From assembly GCA_944381615.1 (NCBI GenBank), contig CALWLT010000035.1, forward strand, positions 1-64,000: DNA of 64,000 bases, in the 5' to 3' direction. The first letter of the stretch is position 1, and every line of letters begins with the position of its first letter. Shown here piece after piece: positions 15,783 through 24,569 of this stretch. The notes under the pieces were generated by a model. It saw nothing but the letters and a program-made list of their open reading frames with translations. It had not been told where the DNA came from and did not search any database. Source of the stretch: an uncultured Lachnospiraceae bacterium. Its GTDB lineage: Bacteria > Bacillota > Clostridia > Lachnospirales > Lachnospiraceae. Both the position numbers and the translations under genes were made by a program.

Positions 15783-16739
15783 TTACGGCTCGCGCCCGGT
15801 TTTTTTGCTCTTGTTTACCTTGTTAATCTTTTTGACTCTCACATCCGTCTTCGTGATGGCCACCTTGGGGACGGCCTTCACATAATAGCAGTAATCGTCG
15901 TCCTCAAACTGCACGTACTCCGTGCGGCTGTAGTCGACGGTAAAAACAAAAAACTGGTACACCGCCGCCGCCAGGGCCGAGAGAAGAAGCGCCGCGATGA
16001 GCTCCGGCACGGAAACGGATACGCCGAACCTAAAATCGCCCACCAGCGCGGCGGCCATCTGCACGATCACGCCGGCCGCAATGGCGATGCTCCAGGAATA
16101 ATTGACGGACAGATTTTTAATCACATAGACGGCCAGCGCGCCCAGGCAGCAGGCCGCTATCATGACCAGCATCGCCGGATTGGCCAGCAGGCTTTTTAAC
16201 ACCTGCGCAAACACCTGCGTAATCTCCGTCTGTTCGCTTCCCGCCAGAAAGCCGCTGCTCTGTCTGACAAACTGAATCACGTAATAGACAAAGATTCCGC
16301 AGCTCATGGGAATCACAGAAATCAGGCTTCCGGCCAGCCCTATCAGAAGCGGCACGGCAAACGGCATCTTCAAAAAACACAGAACCGGCGTAACCAGCAG
16401 CAGGACGCTGTCGCCCGGCTGGAATCCATAGTACAAAAGGACGATCATCAGAAGAAACAGAAACGTCACAATCGCCACCTCCAGGGAAGCGGCGTAAAGC
16501 TGCGCCAGCAGAAGGCAGCCGACCAGGAACGCCGTGACCCCGTAGGGAATGACCGCCCCGATTACCCCGGCCAGAACCGGCACAAACGGCCCGCTTACCT
16601 GCGGCATATAGCCGGCGTTCTGCCCGATCAGAAAAACGGCGGCAAACGCCACGGCAAACCGGCAGGCCGCCGTGACAAACGCGCTGTTCTTCGCATAAAA
16701 GGCTCTCAGCCCTTCTCTGAATACCAGAAGCCCCCTCAT
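15783..16739 (-). CDS. conserved membrane protein of unknown function, cdaA-linked
   Basis: I do not recognise a named family. The 318-residue protein has about eight predicted helices, runs of hydrophobic residues with few charges, and a basic cytoplasmic tail (about 275-318) that begins with tyrosine- and acid-rich YVQFEDDDYCYYVKAV and ends in a lysine/arginine-rich stretch. Its start overlaps the upstream gene by four bases (ATGA) and cdaA follows after 46 bases, so it is co-transcribed with the c-di-AMP genes. The context suggests a role linked to envelope or c-di-AMP control, which is inference. Confidence 0.7.
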   Translation of the reverse strand: MRGLLVFREGLRAFYAKNSAFVTAACRFAVAFAAVFLIGQNAGYMPQVSGPFVPVLAGVIGAVIPYGVTAFLVGCLLLAQLYAASLEVAIVTFLFLLMIVLLYYGFQPGDSVLLLVTPVLCFLKMPFAVPLLIGLAGSLISVIPMSCGIFVYYVIQFVRQSSGFLAGSEQTEITQVFAQVLKSLLANPAMLVMIAACCLGALAVYVIKNLSVNYSWSIAIAAGVIVQMAAALVGDFRFGVSVSVPELIAALLLSALAAAVYQFFVFTVDYSRTEYVQFEDDDYCYYVKAVPKVAITKTDVRVKKINKVNKSKKTGREP

Positions 16740-17164
16740 ACGCGCCTTCCCTCCCTGGCCAGCTCGCGCGAACGGCTGTGGAATTCATACCGCTTATCCA
16801 GATGCTTCAGCTTTATAATGTAGATCCGGTTCATCTTACCCTCATAATCATATCTTCTGCCATACACCATGGCAATCAGCGCCTCGTAAACGGCGAGGCC
16901 GCCCAGATACAGCGCGCCGCCCCGCATGGCCAGGCCCTCAATCTGCTCCATCCCGATCGAACTCAGGATCGTGTCCACATTAAAAAGGCTCCACACGCAG
17001 GCCGCTACCGCACTGCAGACCGTGTAGCCCAGAAAGCCGCGAATCAGGCTCCGGCTGACGTAATCGCTCTTAAAATATGTCGCGGCCGTCTTCATCTGAG
17101 CGCCATGGTGCTTCTCAAATATGGCAAGCTCCGTCATCAGCCTGATCTTCTCTTCATTGAGCAT
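16736..17164 (-). CDS. small conserved membrane protein, first gene of cdaA operon
   Basis: A 142-residue protein of unknown family. It has an N-terminal soluble helix (NEEKIRLMTELAIFEKHHG), two predicted membrane segments (LIRGFLGYTVCSAVAACVW and ALYLGGLAVYEALIAMVYG) and a basic C-terminal region (KLKHLDKRYEFHSRSRELA). It ends in an ATGA overlap with the next gene. Being the first gene of the operon, with a leader of about 160 bases before it, it is probably expressed with cdaA. Confidence 0.7.
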   Translation of the reverse strand: MLNEEKIRLMTELAIFEKHHGAQMKTAATYFKSDYVSRSLIRGFLGYTVCSAVAACVWSLFNVDTILSSIGMEQIEGLAMRGGALYLGGLAVYEALIAMVYGRRYDYEGKMNRIYIIKLKHLDKRYEFHSRSRELAREGRRV

Positions 17165-17328
17165 AAGTAAGCCGCTCTCCCTTTCCCGCAGCGCCCGCTG
17201 CCTTTCCCTGTACGATCCCGCCGCGGTACCGCGCCCGCAGCTCTCCCGTCCGCCTCCGGCTCCGATTCGCCGCGCGGTCCGGTATCACCCGCACCAGACT
17301 TAAAAACGCCCCGCCGGGTGCTCGTATT

Positions 17329-17357
17329 ATTATATCATATCTTCATGGAAATGGCGA
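17329..17357 (-). promoter_or_regulatory. candidate promoter of the cdaA operon
   Basis: TATAAT lies at 17329-17334 on the minus strand, with TCGCCA 17 bases upstream as a partial -35. The transcript would carry a GC-rich leader before the first start codon. Confidence 0.45.
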
Positions 17358-17422
17358 GGGGCTCACATAATTTTCATAAATTTGTAAAAAAAAGAAACAG
17401 TTGCGGAGATAACGGGCCAGAA

Positions 17423-17488
17423 CGTCCCGCTTTTTTTCTGCACGTCCCGCCTTTCTTTTTCTGCACGCCTCGCCTTTCTTTCTCTGCA
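17423..17488. repeat. three imperfect 20-23 bp tandem repeats
   Basis: Units at 17423-17442, 17443-17465 and 17466-17488 share CGTCCCGC, a pyrimidine tract and CTGCA. They lie between the pflA terminator and the cdaA promoter and have no evident function. Confidence 0.7.
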
Positions 17489-17495
17489 TAACGCC

Positions 17496-17532
17496 AAAAA
17501 GCGGGAAAACTCTTCACGGGCTCCCGCTTTTT
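17496..17532 (-). terminator. intrinsic terminator after pflA
   Basis: Arms AAAAAGCGGGA and TCCCGCTTTTT enclose a 15-base loop. The minus-strand arm ends in TTTTT, and the A/T arms make it usable from both sides. It lies about 60 bases past the pflA stop. Confidence 0.8.
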
Positions 17533-17588
17533 TCGCTTTTCTTCCTTTTTTTGTTTTCCGCTTTTCGCGATTTTTCCGTTTTTTATTT

Positions 17589-18383
17589 TCAGCAGCACAC
17601 CGCCGCGGCCGTATGCGCCCGCAGCTCCTCTGCCAGAACGGCGAGCGTTTCCCCGTCCATCTCCGGCGTATCCGCCAGCGCGAAGGGGATGCCGAGCGCC
17701 TCGTATTTTTCCAGGCACAGCCGGCGAAACGGCAAAAGCTCGATGCGCTCCACGTTCGGGTATTCCCGCAGCAAATCCGCCAGCCGCTTCATCCGCCGCG
17801 GATCGTCGTTCAGCCCCGGCACGATGACCTGGCGGATCCAGAGCGGCTTTTCCATCTCCCGCGTCAGGGAAAGGAATTCCCGGATCTGCGAAAAATCCGC
17901 GCCGCAGTAACGCCGGTATTCCTCATCCGTCAGAAATTTCACGTCCGCCAGCACGAGATCCGTAACCTCCAGCACCGCGCGCGCCCGCTTCCGGCCGCCG
18001 GCCCCGCTGGTATCCAGCGCCGTGTGAATCCCGTTTTCCCGAAGCAGCGCAAACAGCTCCCGCACAAATTCCGGCTGCGAGAGCGGTTCGCCGCCGGTTA
18101 CCGTCACGCCGCCCCGCTTCAGATACGGCCGGAAACGGAGGATCTTCTCTACCATCTCCTGCGGCGTGACGCTCTGCCCCACCCCGAATTCCCAGGTATC
18201 CGGATTGTGGCAGTAGACGCAGCGCAGCGGGCAGCCCTGCAGAAAAACCACGCAGCGCAGCCCCGGCCCGTCCACCGCCCCCATCGACTGAAACGAATGG
18301 ACGCGGCCCACTGTCCGGCCTGCCGTCTGGCCTACTGTCCGGCCTGCCGCCTGTCCCACTGTCTGTTCTGCTGTCTGTCCCAT
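17589..18383 (-). CDS. pflA: pyruvate formate-lyase activating enzyme
   Basis: Radical SAM enzyme that installs the glycyl radical on PflB. The cluster motif CxxxCxxC is C51-C55-C58 in GCPLRCVYCHNPDTW, the SAM-binding GGE is in VTVTGGEPLSQPE, and VHSFQSMGAVDGPGLR is the typical N-terminal strand. Oddity: about 25 residues precede that strand, made of three copies of an eight-residue unit (GQTAEQTV, GQAAGRTV, GQTAGRTV), encoded by 24-bp DNA repeats at 18309-18380. The true start could be inside them, but the first ATG is the only conventional one seen. The gene lies 26 bases after pflB. Confidence 0.93.
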   Translation of the reverse strand: MGQTAEQTVGQAAGRTVGQTAGRTVGRVHSFQSMGAVDGPGLRCVVFLQGCPLRCVYCHNPDTWEFGVGQSVTPQEMVEKILRFRPYLKRGGVTVTGGEPLSQPEFVRELFALLRENGIHTALDTSGAGGRKRARAVLEVTDLVLADVKFLTDEEYRRYCGADFSQIREFLSLTREMEKPLWIRQVIVPGLNDDPRRMKRLADLLREYPNVERIELLPFRRLCLEKYEALGIPFALADTPEMDGETLAVLAEELRAHTAAAVCC

Positions 18384-18409
18384 CCCCGCGTCTCCCTTCC
18401 GGCGTGCGC

Positions 18410-20653
18410 CTACATTCTCTCGTGGAACGTCCGCGCGATGACCTCCCGCTGCTGCTCGCGCGACAGCTTGTAAAAGTTTACGGCGTAACCGGAGACGCGG
18501 ATCGTGAGGTTCGGATATTTCTCCGGGTTCTCATAGGCGTCCAGAAGCGTCTCCCGGTTCATCACGTTCACATTCAGATGATGCGCCTTCTGCCCGAAAT
18601 AACCGTCCAGGATCGCCACCAGATTGGCAAGCCGTTCCTCCTCGCTCTTTCCCAGCGCCTGCGGCACGATAGAAAAGGTGTTGGAAATCCCGTCCTTGCA
18701 GTACGAATACGAGAGCTTGGCCACCGAATTGAGCGACGCCAGCGCCCCGTTTTTCTCCCGTCCGTGCATGGGGTTGGCGCCCGGCGCAAACGGCTCGCCC
18801 GCCTTTCTGCCGTCCGGCGTGGTGCCGGTCTTCTTCCCGTACACCACATTGGAGGTAATCGTCAGGATCGAGAGCGTCGCCTCCGCATCCCGGTAAAGCT
18901 TCTGCTTCTTCAGCTCCTGATAGAATTTCTCCATCTGCTCGCAGGCGATGGAATCCACCCGATCGTCGTCGTTGCCGAACGCCGGGAACTCGCCCTCTGT
19001 CTCGAAGTCCGTGATCAGGCCCGTCTGCGGGTCGCGGATCGGGCGCACCTTCGCGTAACGGATGGCGGAGAGCGAATCCGCCAGCACGCTCATGCCCGCC
19101 ACGCCGAACGCCATGAAGCGGTGTACCTTCGTGTCGTGCAGCGCCATCTGCGTTTTCTCGTAGGCGTATTTATCATGCATATAATGAATCTGGTTCATGG
19201 TGTTCGCATACATGCGGGCCAGCCACGGGCGGTAAATGTCCAGAAGCTCCATGACCTTATCGTACTCCAGATACTCGCCCTGATAGCGCTCGTGCACCGG
19301 CCCCACCTGAATCTGTTTCTTTTCATCCATCCCCCCGTTTAAGGACATGAGAAGAAGCTTCGCCAGGTTCGCCCGCGCGCCGAAAAACTGCATCTGTTTT
19401 CCGATCTTCATGGCGGACACACAGCAGGCGATGCCGTAATCGTCGCCGTATCCGGGGCGCATCAGATCGTCGTTTTCGTACTGAAGCGCGTCCGTGTCGC
19501 AGGACACCTTCGCGCAGAAGGTCTTAAACGCCTCCGGCAGCTGCTCCGACCAGAGCACCGTCAGGTTGGGCTCCGCCGACGGTTTCAGATTATAAAGCGT
19601 GTGCAGGATGCGGAACGAGTTTTTCGTGACCAGCGTCCGCCCGTCCTCGCCCATGCCGCCGACCGATTCCGTGATCCACATCGGATCGCCGCCGAACAGC
19701 TCGTTGTACTCCGGCGTGCGCAGATGGCGCGCCATGCGCAGCTTCATGACGAAATCGTCCATGATCTCCTGCGCGCCCTCCTCCGTGAGAATTCCGCGCT
19801 GCAGGTCGCGCTCGAAATAAATATCCAGGAAGGTGGACGTCCGGCCCAGGCTCATGGCCGCGCCGTTCTGCTCCTTGATGGACGCCAGATAGCCGAAGTA
19901 CAGCCACTGCACGGCCTCTCTGGCATTGGCGGCCGGACGGCTGATGTCGAAGCCGTACATCGCGCCCATCTCGCGCAGCTTGCCGAGGAAATTGATCTGC
20001 TGGTAGAGCTCCTCCAGCTGGCGGATGTGATCCACATCCATGTCCTCCCTGCCGATCCGCTCCTTATCCTTCTTCTTCTCCGCAATCAGCGTGTCCACCC
20101 CGTAGAGAGCCACCCGGCGGTAATCGCCGATGATGCGCCCTCTCCCGTAGGCGTCCGGAAGGCCGGTAATCAGCCCGCAGTGGCGGGCCGCCTTCGTCTC
20201 TTCATTATAGACGCGGAATACGCCGTCGTTGTGGGTCGTGCGGTACTGAAATTCATCCAGCACCTTCTGGGACAGCTCGTAGCCGTAGGCCCGGCAAGCC
20301 TCCTGCGTCATGCGCAGGCCGCCGAACGGGTTGACGCCGCGCTTTAAGGGCCGGTCCGTCTGCAGGCCCACGATGATCTCGTTCTCCTTATCCAGGTATC
20401 CGGGCTTGTAATTCAGAAGAGAGGTAACCGTCTGCGTGTCGATATCCAGCACGCCGCCGAATTCCCGCTCCAGCGCCAGCAGATTCTCCAGCTTCTTCAG
20501 AAGCTTCTGCGTCCGTGCAGTCGCCGGGGCCAGAAAGCTTCCGTCCCCCTCGTACGGCGTATAATTTCTCTGGATAAAATCCCTAACGTCGATCTCCTCC
20601 TGCCAGTTTCCTCCCGCAAATCCTTCCCACTCGTTTCCCTGTGCCTGAAACAT
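18410..20653 (-). CDS. pflB: formate acetyltransferase (pyruvate formate-lyase)
   Basis: Splits pyruvate with CoA into acetyl-CoA and formate by glycyl radical chemistry. The adjacent catalytic cysteines are in [14 protein letters not shown] and the radical glycine (Gly722 of 747) is in [15 protein letters not shown]. The start at [12 protein letters not shown] is fixed by AGGAGG eight bases upstream. An in-frame extension of 58 codons upstream reads through a riboswitch and its terminator, and is not coding. pflA follows. Expression should depend on the leader riboswitch. Confidence 0.97.
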   Translation of the reverse strand: MFQAQGNEWEGFAGGNWQEEIDVRDFIQRNYTPYEGDGSFLAPATARTQKLLKKLENLLALEREFGGVLDIDTQTVTSLLNYKPGYLDKENEIIVGLQTDRPLKRGVNPFGGLRMTQEACRAYGYELSQKVLDEFQYRTTHNDGVFRVYNEETKAARHCGLITGLPDAYGRGRIIGDYRRVALYGVDTLIAEKKKDKERIGREDMDVDHIRQLEELYQQINFLGKLREMGAMYGFDISRPAANAREAVQWLYFGYLASIKEQNGAAMSLGRTSTFLDIYFERDLQRGILTEEGAQEIMDDFVMKLRMARHLRTPEYNELFGGDPMWITESVGGMGEDGRTLVTKNSFRILHTLYNLKPSAEPNLTVLWSEQLPEAFKTFCAKVSCDTDALQYENDDLMRPGYGDDYGIACCVSAMKIGKQMQFFGARANLAKLLLMSLNGGMDEKKQIQVGPVHERYQGEYLEYDKVMELLDIYRPWLARMYANTMNQIHYMHDKYAYEKTQMALHDTKVHRFMAFGVAGMSVLADSLSAIRYAKVRPIRDPQTGLITDFETEGEFPAFGNDDDRVDSIACEQMEKFYQELKKQKLYRDAEATLSILTITSNVVYGKKTGTTPDGRKAGEPFAPGANPMHGREKNGALASLNSVAKLSYSYCKDGISNTFSIVPQALGKSEEERLANLVAILDGYFGQKAHHLNVNVMNRETLLDAYENPEKYPNLTIRVSGYAVNFYKLSREQQREVIARTFHERM

Positions 20654-20711
20654 CGCTTCATCCTCCTTAAGCTTTGTAAATGGCATCCCGCTTCCCGCGC
20701 GCCGCTCTGAC

Positions 20712-20750
20712 AACAAAAAAAGGCAGCACCGGAAAACCAGGATGCTGCCC
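20712..20750 (-). terminator. riboswitch-linked intrinsic terminator before pflB
   Basis: GGGCAGCA pairs with TGCTGCC across a short loop, followed by seven T on the minus strand. The 5' arm overlaps the CUGGGCAGC end of the ZTP aptamer, so ligand binding and the terminator compete. Confidence 0.88.
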
Positions 20751-20822
20751 AGACGGTCGGCTGTCGCGGGTTCTTCACTCCCCTGTGGTTTCTCCACATG
20801 ATCCGTCAGTAATGAAGCCCGT
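20743..20822 (-). promoter_or_regulatory. ZTP/ZMP riboswitch (pfl motif)
   Basis: The minus-strand leader of pflB has the conserved parts of the ZTP aptamer in order: an ACUGACGG-like 5' segment, a GUGG-AGAAA-CCAC hairpin, AGGGGAGUG, and a distal CCGUCUGGGCA that would close the pseudoknot. The terminator overlaps the last element. ZTP accumulates when 10-formyl-THF is short, and pyruvate formate-lyase supplies formate for its synthesis, so switching on under ZTP makes physiological sense. Confidence 0.9.
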
Positions 20823-20840
20823 TTCATTTTTCATGCCTGG

Positions 20841-20870
20841 AGTATATCATCCGCCTTCCGCTAAAGTCAA
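20841..20870 (-). promoter_or_regulatory. sigma-A promoter of pflB
   Basis: TTGACT (20865-20870) and TATACT (20841-20846) on the minus strand are spaced 18 bases apart, just upstream of the riboswitch. Confidence 0.75.
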
Positions 20871-20982
20871 GCAGAATTTCAAAAAATCTCTGTCCAAATT
20901 TCAAAAGAATCTCTGCTCCGGTTCCGGAAAATCCCTCCCCGGAACTTTTTTTTGCAAATTCATTAACGTTTTCTGAACCCCC

Positions 20983-21011
20983 TTGCAGTCTCTATATGAG
21001 TGTGCTATAAT
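20983..21011 (+). promoter_or_regulatory. promoter of the PAP2-family gene
   Basis: TTGCAG and TATAAT are spaced 17 bases apart. A leader of about 130 bases follows before the start codon; nothing recognisable is seen in it apart from a GGCCTG/CAGGCC pair. With the pflB leader this accounts for the whole 493-base gap between the two genes. Confidence 0.7.
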
Positions 21012-21146
21012 CAGACAAAATTACATAAATGTTAAATTTGTGTTAAGGCCTGTTTCACATTTTCCGGCGGCGTCCGGCTTTCGGCGCGCGCCCTCAGGCC
21101 CTGTTTTCAGAAGCAGATCAGTCCGCGGCGGACGGGGAGTCAAACT

Positions 21147-21800
21147 ATGAAAACATTCATCCAAAAATACGGCCATGCCTGGATTCTCAGCTACGGCTTT
21201 TTATACCTCCCGTGGTTTTTCCACCTGGAGGAGAGCGTGACTTCGCATTACCATGTCATTCACACGGAGCTGGACGACCTGATCCCGTTCAGCGAGTATT
21301 TTATCATCCCGTACCTTCTGTGGTTCGTATACGTCGGCGCGGCGATTATCTGGTTCTTTTTTACGAACCGGGAGGACTATTACCGGCTGTGCACCTTCCT
21401 CTTTACGGGGATGACGCTCTGCCTGCTCATCTGCACGATCTTCCCCAACGGAACCGATCTGCGCGTGAGCGTCGACCCGGATAAAAATGTATTCTGCTGG
21501 CTGGTCTCCCTGATCCACCGGGCGGACACCAACACCAATATTTTCCCCAGCATCCACGTCTACAACTCCATCGGCGTCCACCTGGCTGTCTGCCGCAGCG
21601 AGCGCTTCCGGGGGAACAGACGGATTACGGCCCTTTCCGCCTGCCTGATGACGGCCATCTGCCTCTCTACCGTATTTTTGAAGCAGCACTCCGTCATCGA
21701 TGTGCTGGGCGCGATTCTGCTGGCGGCCGCCGTGACCCCGCTGGCCTTCGGCACGAACGCCCAGGGCGAGCGCAAGAATCAGCCGCAGCTGATCCGCTGA
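21147..21800 (+). CDS. PAP2-superfamily membrane phosphatase-like protein
   Basis: A 217-residue protein with about six membrane helices. The PAP2 motifs 2 and 3 are recognisable as IFPSIHVYNSIGVH and LKQHSVIDVLGAI. The first motif (KxxxxxxRP) is not clear, as in the divergent IPC-synthase-like branch. It likely acts on a lipid phosphate at the membrane, with substrate unknown. It has its own promoter and stands alone, convergent with the hydrogenase operon. Confidence 0.8.
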   Translation: MKTFIQKYGHAWILSYGFLYLPWFFHLEESVTSHYHVIHTELDDLIPFSEYFIIPYLLWFVYVGAAIIWFFFTNREDYYRLCTFLFTGMTLCLLICTIFPNGTDLRVSVDPDKNVFCWLVSLIHRADTNTNIFPSIHVYNSIGVHLAVCRSERFRGNRRITALSACLMTAICLSTVFLKQHSVIDVLGAILLAAAVTPLAFGTNAQGERKNQPQLIR

Positions 21801-21829
21801 CGGCTCATGAATCCGCAGCCGGCCATTCA

Positions 21830-21886
21830 AACGGGGCGCCGCGGACATGTCTTCCCAAACAGAAGATGTGCCCGCGGCGCCCCGTT
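21830..21886. terminator. large palindromic hairpin between convergent genes
   Basis: Arms of about 24 bases (AACGGGGCGCCGCGG plus CATGTCTTC against their complements) with a seven-base loop lie between the PAP2 gene and the hydrogenase gene. No T-tract follows on either side, so termination is inferred from position and stability. Confidence 0.65.
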
Positions 21887-21915
21887 GCGATCCCGCCCGT
21901 TTTCCCGCGCCGGCT

Positions 21916-23367
21916 TTAGTGGCGGTGCATGGAAAACGACTCCATATCGTAATGTTTCAGATTCTCGTGAACCTCTCTCTGATCCGCCTCGGCAATCAGC
22001 TTGTCTCTGGACTTCTTGGCCTCCAGCTCCGCCTTGTGCTTGCTGGGCCCGCCGACGCAGCCGCCGACGCAGGCCATTCCCTCGATGAAATCCTCCGGCA
22101 GGCGTCCTACCTTCATGAGCAGCAGCGCCTTCTTGCACTCCGCCGCACCGTTGCAGCGCGCCACCTTGATCTCCGTATTTTCTCCCGTCTCCTTTAAGCA
22201 CTCCAGCACCGCCGCCGTCACGCCGCCGCCGTTGCCGAACCGCTTGCCGAACACACTGGCTTCCTGGCTGGTATTTTCCTCCGGCTCCAAGATGACGTTT
22301 TTCGCCCGCATCATGGCGCGGATCTCGCCGTAGGTCATCGCGTAATCCGCATTGCCCTGGATGTTCAAATCCAGCGTCTCGCTCTTCTTGGCGATGCAGG
22401 GGCCGATGAAGACCGTGATGACCTCCGGATCCTTCGCCTTCAGCATACGGGACACCGCGCACATCGGAGAAACCGTCGTGGACATATTGCCCAGAAGCTC
22501 CGGGAAATGCTGCTTAATCATGTTGACAAACGCCGGGCAGCAGGAGGTCGTCATCTTTTTTCCTTCCTTGTAGGCCTCCGCCCACTCCTGCGCCTCCGCG
22601 GCCGCCGTCATATCGCCGCCCAGGCCCACTTCGATCATGTCGGCAAAGCCCAGCTTTTTCAGGGCCGTCCGCCAGCTGGCAAAGGTAATGTCCGGCCCGA
22701 ACTGTCCCTCGGTCGCCGGGGCCAGCATGGCGACCACCTTCTTGCCCGCATTGATCAGGCGGATGACATCGACCATGAAGGTCTTGGAGCCGATCGCGCC
22801 GAACGGGCAGCTGTGAATGCAGGCGCCGCACTGAATGCACTTCTTCTCGTCGATCACGCAGATACCGTACTCGTCGTACGTGATGGCGTCCACCGGGCAC
22901 ACCTTCTTGCAGGGGCGCTCCAGATGCGCGATGGCGTTATAGGGGCAGGCCTGCGCGCACTTGCCGCACTCCTTGCACTTGTCCGGATCGATGTGGGCCT
23001 TGGTGTTGCCGATGCTGATCGCGCCGAACGGGCAGGAATTCTGGCAGGCCTTGCCCATACATTTCCGGCAGTTATCCGTTACCGTGTAGGAGGCGATGGG
23101 GCACTCCTCGCAGGCCGCGTTGATGACCTGCACCACATTATTCGTATTGCGGTCCGTCGGGCATTTTCCCTCTGCCAGGCGGATCCTCTGGCGCACAATC
23201 TCCCGCTCCTTATAGACACAGCAGCGGTACTGAGCCTGCGGCCCGGGGCTGATGACGTAGGGAATCTCATCACGCCCGTCTTCCAGGTTTCCCTCCCAGG
23301 CCAGCTTGGCCACCTCATACAGAATCTCATGCTTGATGCGCAGGATTGTTGCGTCGTTCGTTACCAT
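21916..23367 (-). CDS. monomeric [FeFe]-hydrogenase, group B-like
   Basis: A 483-residue iron-sulfur protein. The N-terminal half contains cysteine motifs for several clusters, including DNCRKCMGKACQNSCP, DKCKECGKCAQACP and KKCIQCGACIHSCP. The H-cluster motifs follow: TTSCCPAFV (L1), GPCIAKKSE (L2) and FIEGMACVGGCVGG (L3). Spacing and motif details fit the ferredoxin-like group B hydrogenases of Clostridia, expected to exchange electrons with ferredoxin. The gene closes an operon whose other members are a hydrogenase-like sensor, a phosphatase and a small ferredoxin. Confidence 0.85.
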   Translation of the reverse strand: MVTNDATILRIKHEILYEVAKLAWEGNLEDGRDEIPYVISPGPQAQYRCCVYKEREIVRQRIRLAEGKCPTDRNTNNVVQVINAACEECPIASYTVTDNCRKCMGKACQNSCPFGAISIGNTKAHIDPDKCKECGKCAQACPYNAIAHLERPCKKVCPVDAITYDEYGICVIDEKKCIQCGACIHSCPFGAIGSKTFMVDVIRLINAGKKVVAMLAPATEGQFGPDITFASWRTALKKLGFADMIEVGLGGDMTAAAEAQEWAEAYKEGKKMTTSCCPAFVNMIKQHFPELLGNMSTTVSPMCAVSRMLKAKDPEVITVFIGPCIAKKSETLDLNIQGNADYAMTYGEIRAMMRAKNVILEPEENTSQEASVFGKRFGNGGGVTAAVLECLKETGENTEIKVARCNGAAECKKALLLMKVGRLPEDFIEGMACVGGCVGGPSKHKAELEAKKSRDKLIAEADQREVHENLKHYDMESFSMHRH

Positions 23368-23384
23368 AATCGATTTATCCTCCT

Positions 23385-24569
23385 TTAATAGTACGTTACC
23401 GTGACCTTTTTGCCCATCCGCTCGACCGTCTCCGCCAGCTGCCGGACCAGATTCTGCCGGATCCCCAGATCGAAGGGAAGGCCCGGGTTCTGATACGCGC
23501 TGTTGACGGCGGTGCCCACGAACAGGTGCAGCTCCGTACAGTCTTCTATTAACAGTTTTGCCAGCATGGAGGCGCCGTTCTTTTTGTCCAGCTCCTCAAA
23601 GAAATCCTGGCTCAGATCGCACTGCTCCAGATAGCGGTGCAGAAGTTCGATGGCGCGCCGCAGCGTCAGCACGCCCTCCGTAACCAGATCGATCCCGTCC
23701 ATGAAGGCGATGGGCGGAATATCCGGATCGGTGTAATCCAGAGAGACCCGCAGCCTGCGCCCCAGCTCACGGGACAGGATCGTGGCGCTCGTCCCGCCGG
23801 AAACGACGTGCTTCGCCGTCTCATCAGCCATAAACTCTCTGGTAATCGTCTCGTCGTCGTTGCGGTCCAGAGGCGGTCCCGTCATCAGGTTGACCGGCTT
23901 GCGGTCGATGATGCGCGCCACGACCACCGTCGTGTCGTCCCCCGGCTTTCCCTCATAGATCTTGCTGCACTCCTCGCAGATCGCACCGGCCATGCGCACG
24001 GCCGACAGCGTCGTCAAACACTGGGCGGAGGCAAACTCCGCCACGTCCTCCCAGGGCCAGCCAAATTTGTACGCCCCGCTCTTTCCCACGCCGGCGTGCG
24101 TCACGCCGTCGCTGACCAGCACCAGTGCGTCCCCCTTCTGCACCTGGAAGCGGCACTCGCTGATCTCCTTGTCCTTGACCATCCGCGTGTTGCGCGGCAG
24201 TCTGGTCACATGGCCGCAGCGCAGAAAAATGCAGCTCGGATTGTCATATTCTACCAGATAGACCTCTCCGTTGTTAAAAATCTGGAGGATCGAGAACGTC
24301 GCGTAGGCCACCTTGCGCACCTGGCAGATCGGCAGCGTCTGGACGACCGTCTCCACGCACTCCTCCAGAGACGCCCCGTTTAAAAACATGGTTCCCAGAA
24401 TCTTCGCCGTCAGCGTCGAGAGGATGTTGGCCTTCACGCCGCTTCCCATCCCGTCCGTCAGGATAATGACGTCCGAATCTTCCGTTTTCAGGCATTCTAC
24501 CGTATCGCCGCAGAGGATCTCCGTGTACTTGTTCATGCTCTTAAACGTGACATCTACGGTAATTCCCAT
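23385..24569 (-). CDS. SpoIIE-type PP2C serine phosphatase, hydrogenase-linked
   Basis: A 394-residue protein whose residues 1-215 form a PP2C/SpoIIE phosphatase: VIILTDGMGSGVKA (metal aspartate), ALVLVSDGVTHAG and GKPGDDTTVVVARI. The remaining about 180 residues form a C-terminal region without a domain I can name. It begins immediately after the sensor gene, with no spacer. Such phosphatases accompany group C sensory [FeFe]-hydrogenase proteins in Clostridia, where they are thought to pass on the redox or H2 signal. No partner kinase or anti-sigma factor is in the window. Confidence 0.87.
   Translation of the reverse strand: MGITVDVTFKSMNKYTEILCGDTVECLKTEDSDVIILTDGMGSGVKANILSTLTAKILGTMFLNGASLEECVETVVQTLPICQVRKVAYATFSILQIFNNGEVYLVEYDNPSCIFLRCGHVTRLPRNTRMVKDKEISECRFQVQKGDALVLVSDGVTHAGVGKSGAYKFGWPWEDVAEFASAQCLTTLSAVRMAGAICEECSKIYEGKPGDDTTVVVARIIDRKPVNLMTGPPLDRNDDETITREFMADETAKHVVSGGTSATILSRELGRRLRVSLDYTDPDIPPIAFMDGIDLVTEGVLTLRRAIELLHRYLEQCDLSQDFFEELDKKNGASMLAKLLIEDCTELHLFVGTAVNSAYQNPGLPFDLGIRQNLVRQLAETVERMGKKVTVTYY

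Larger units (their letters stand above)
17165..17588. other. intergenic region between pflA and the cdaA operon
   Basis: No gene is seen in these 424 bases. It holds the likely cdaA-operon promoter, a GC-rich leader of about 160 bases with no riboswitch I can name, a three-copy short repeat, and the pflA terminator. Confidence 0.6.

Noticed and set aside
17165..17328. c-di-AMP (ydaO) riboswitch in the cdaA leader
   Set aside because: I looked for the conserved ydaO-type core and could not find it; the leader is just GC-rich.
20654..20827. N-terminal extension of pyruvate formate-lyase by 58 codons
   Set aside because: The segment is the ZTP aptamer and terminator, and a proper ribosome site lies just before the shorter start.
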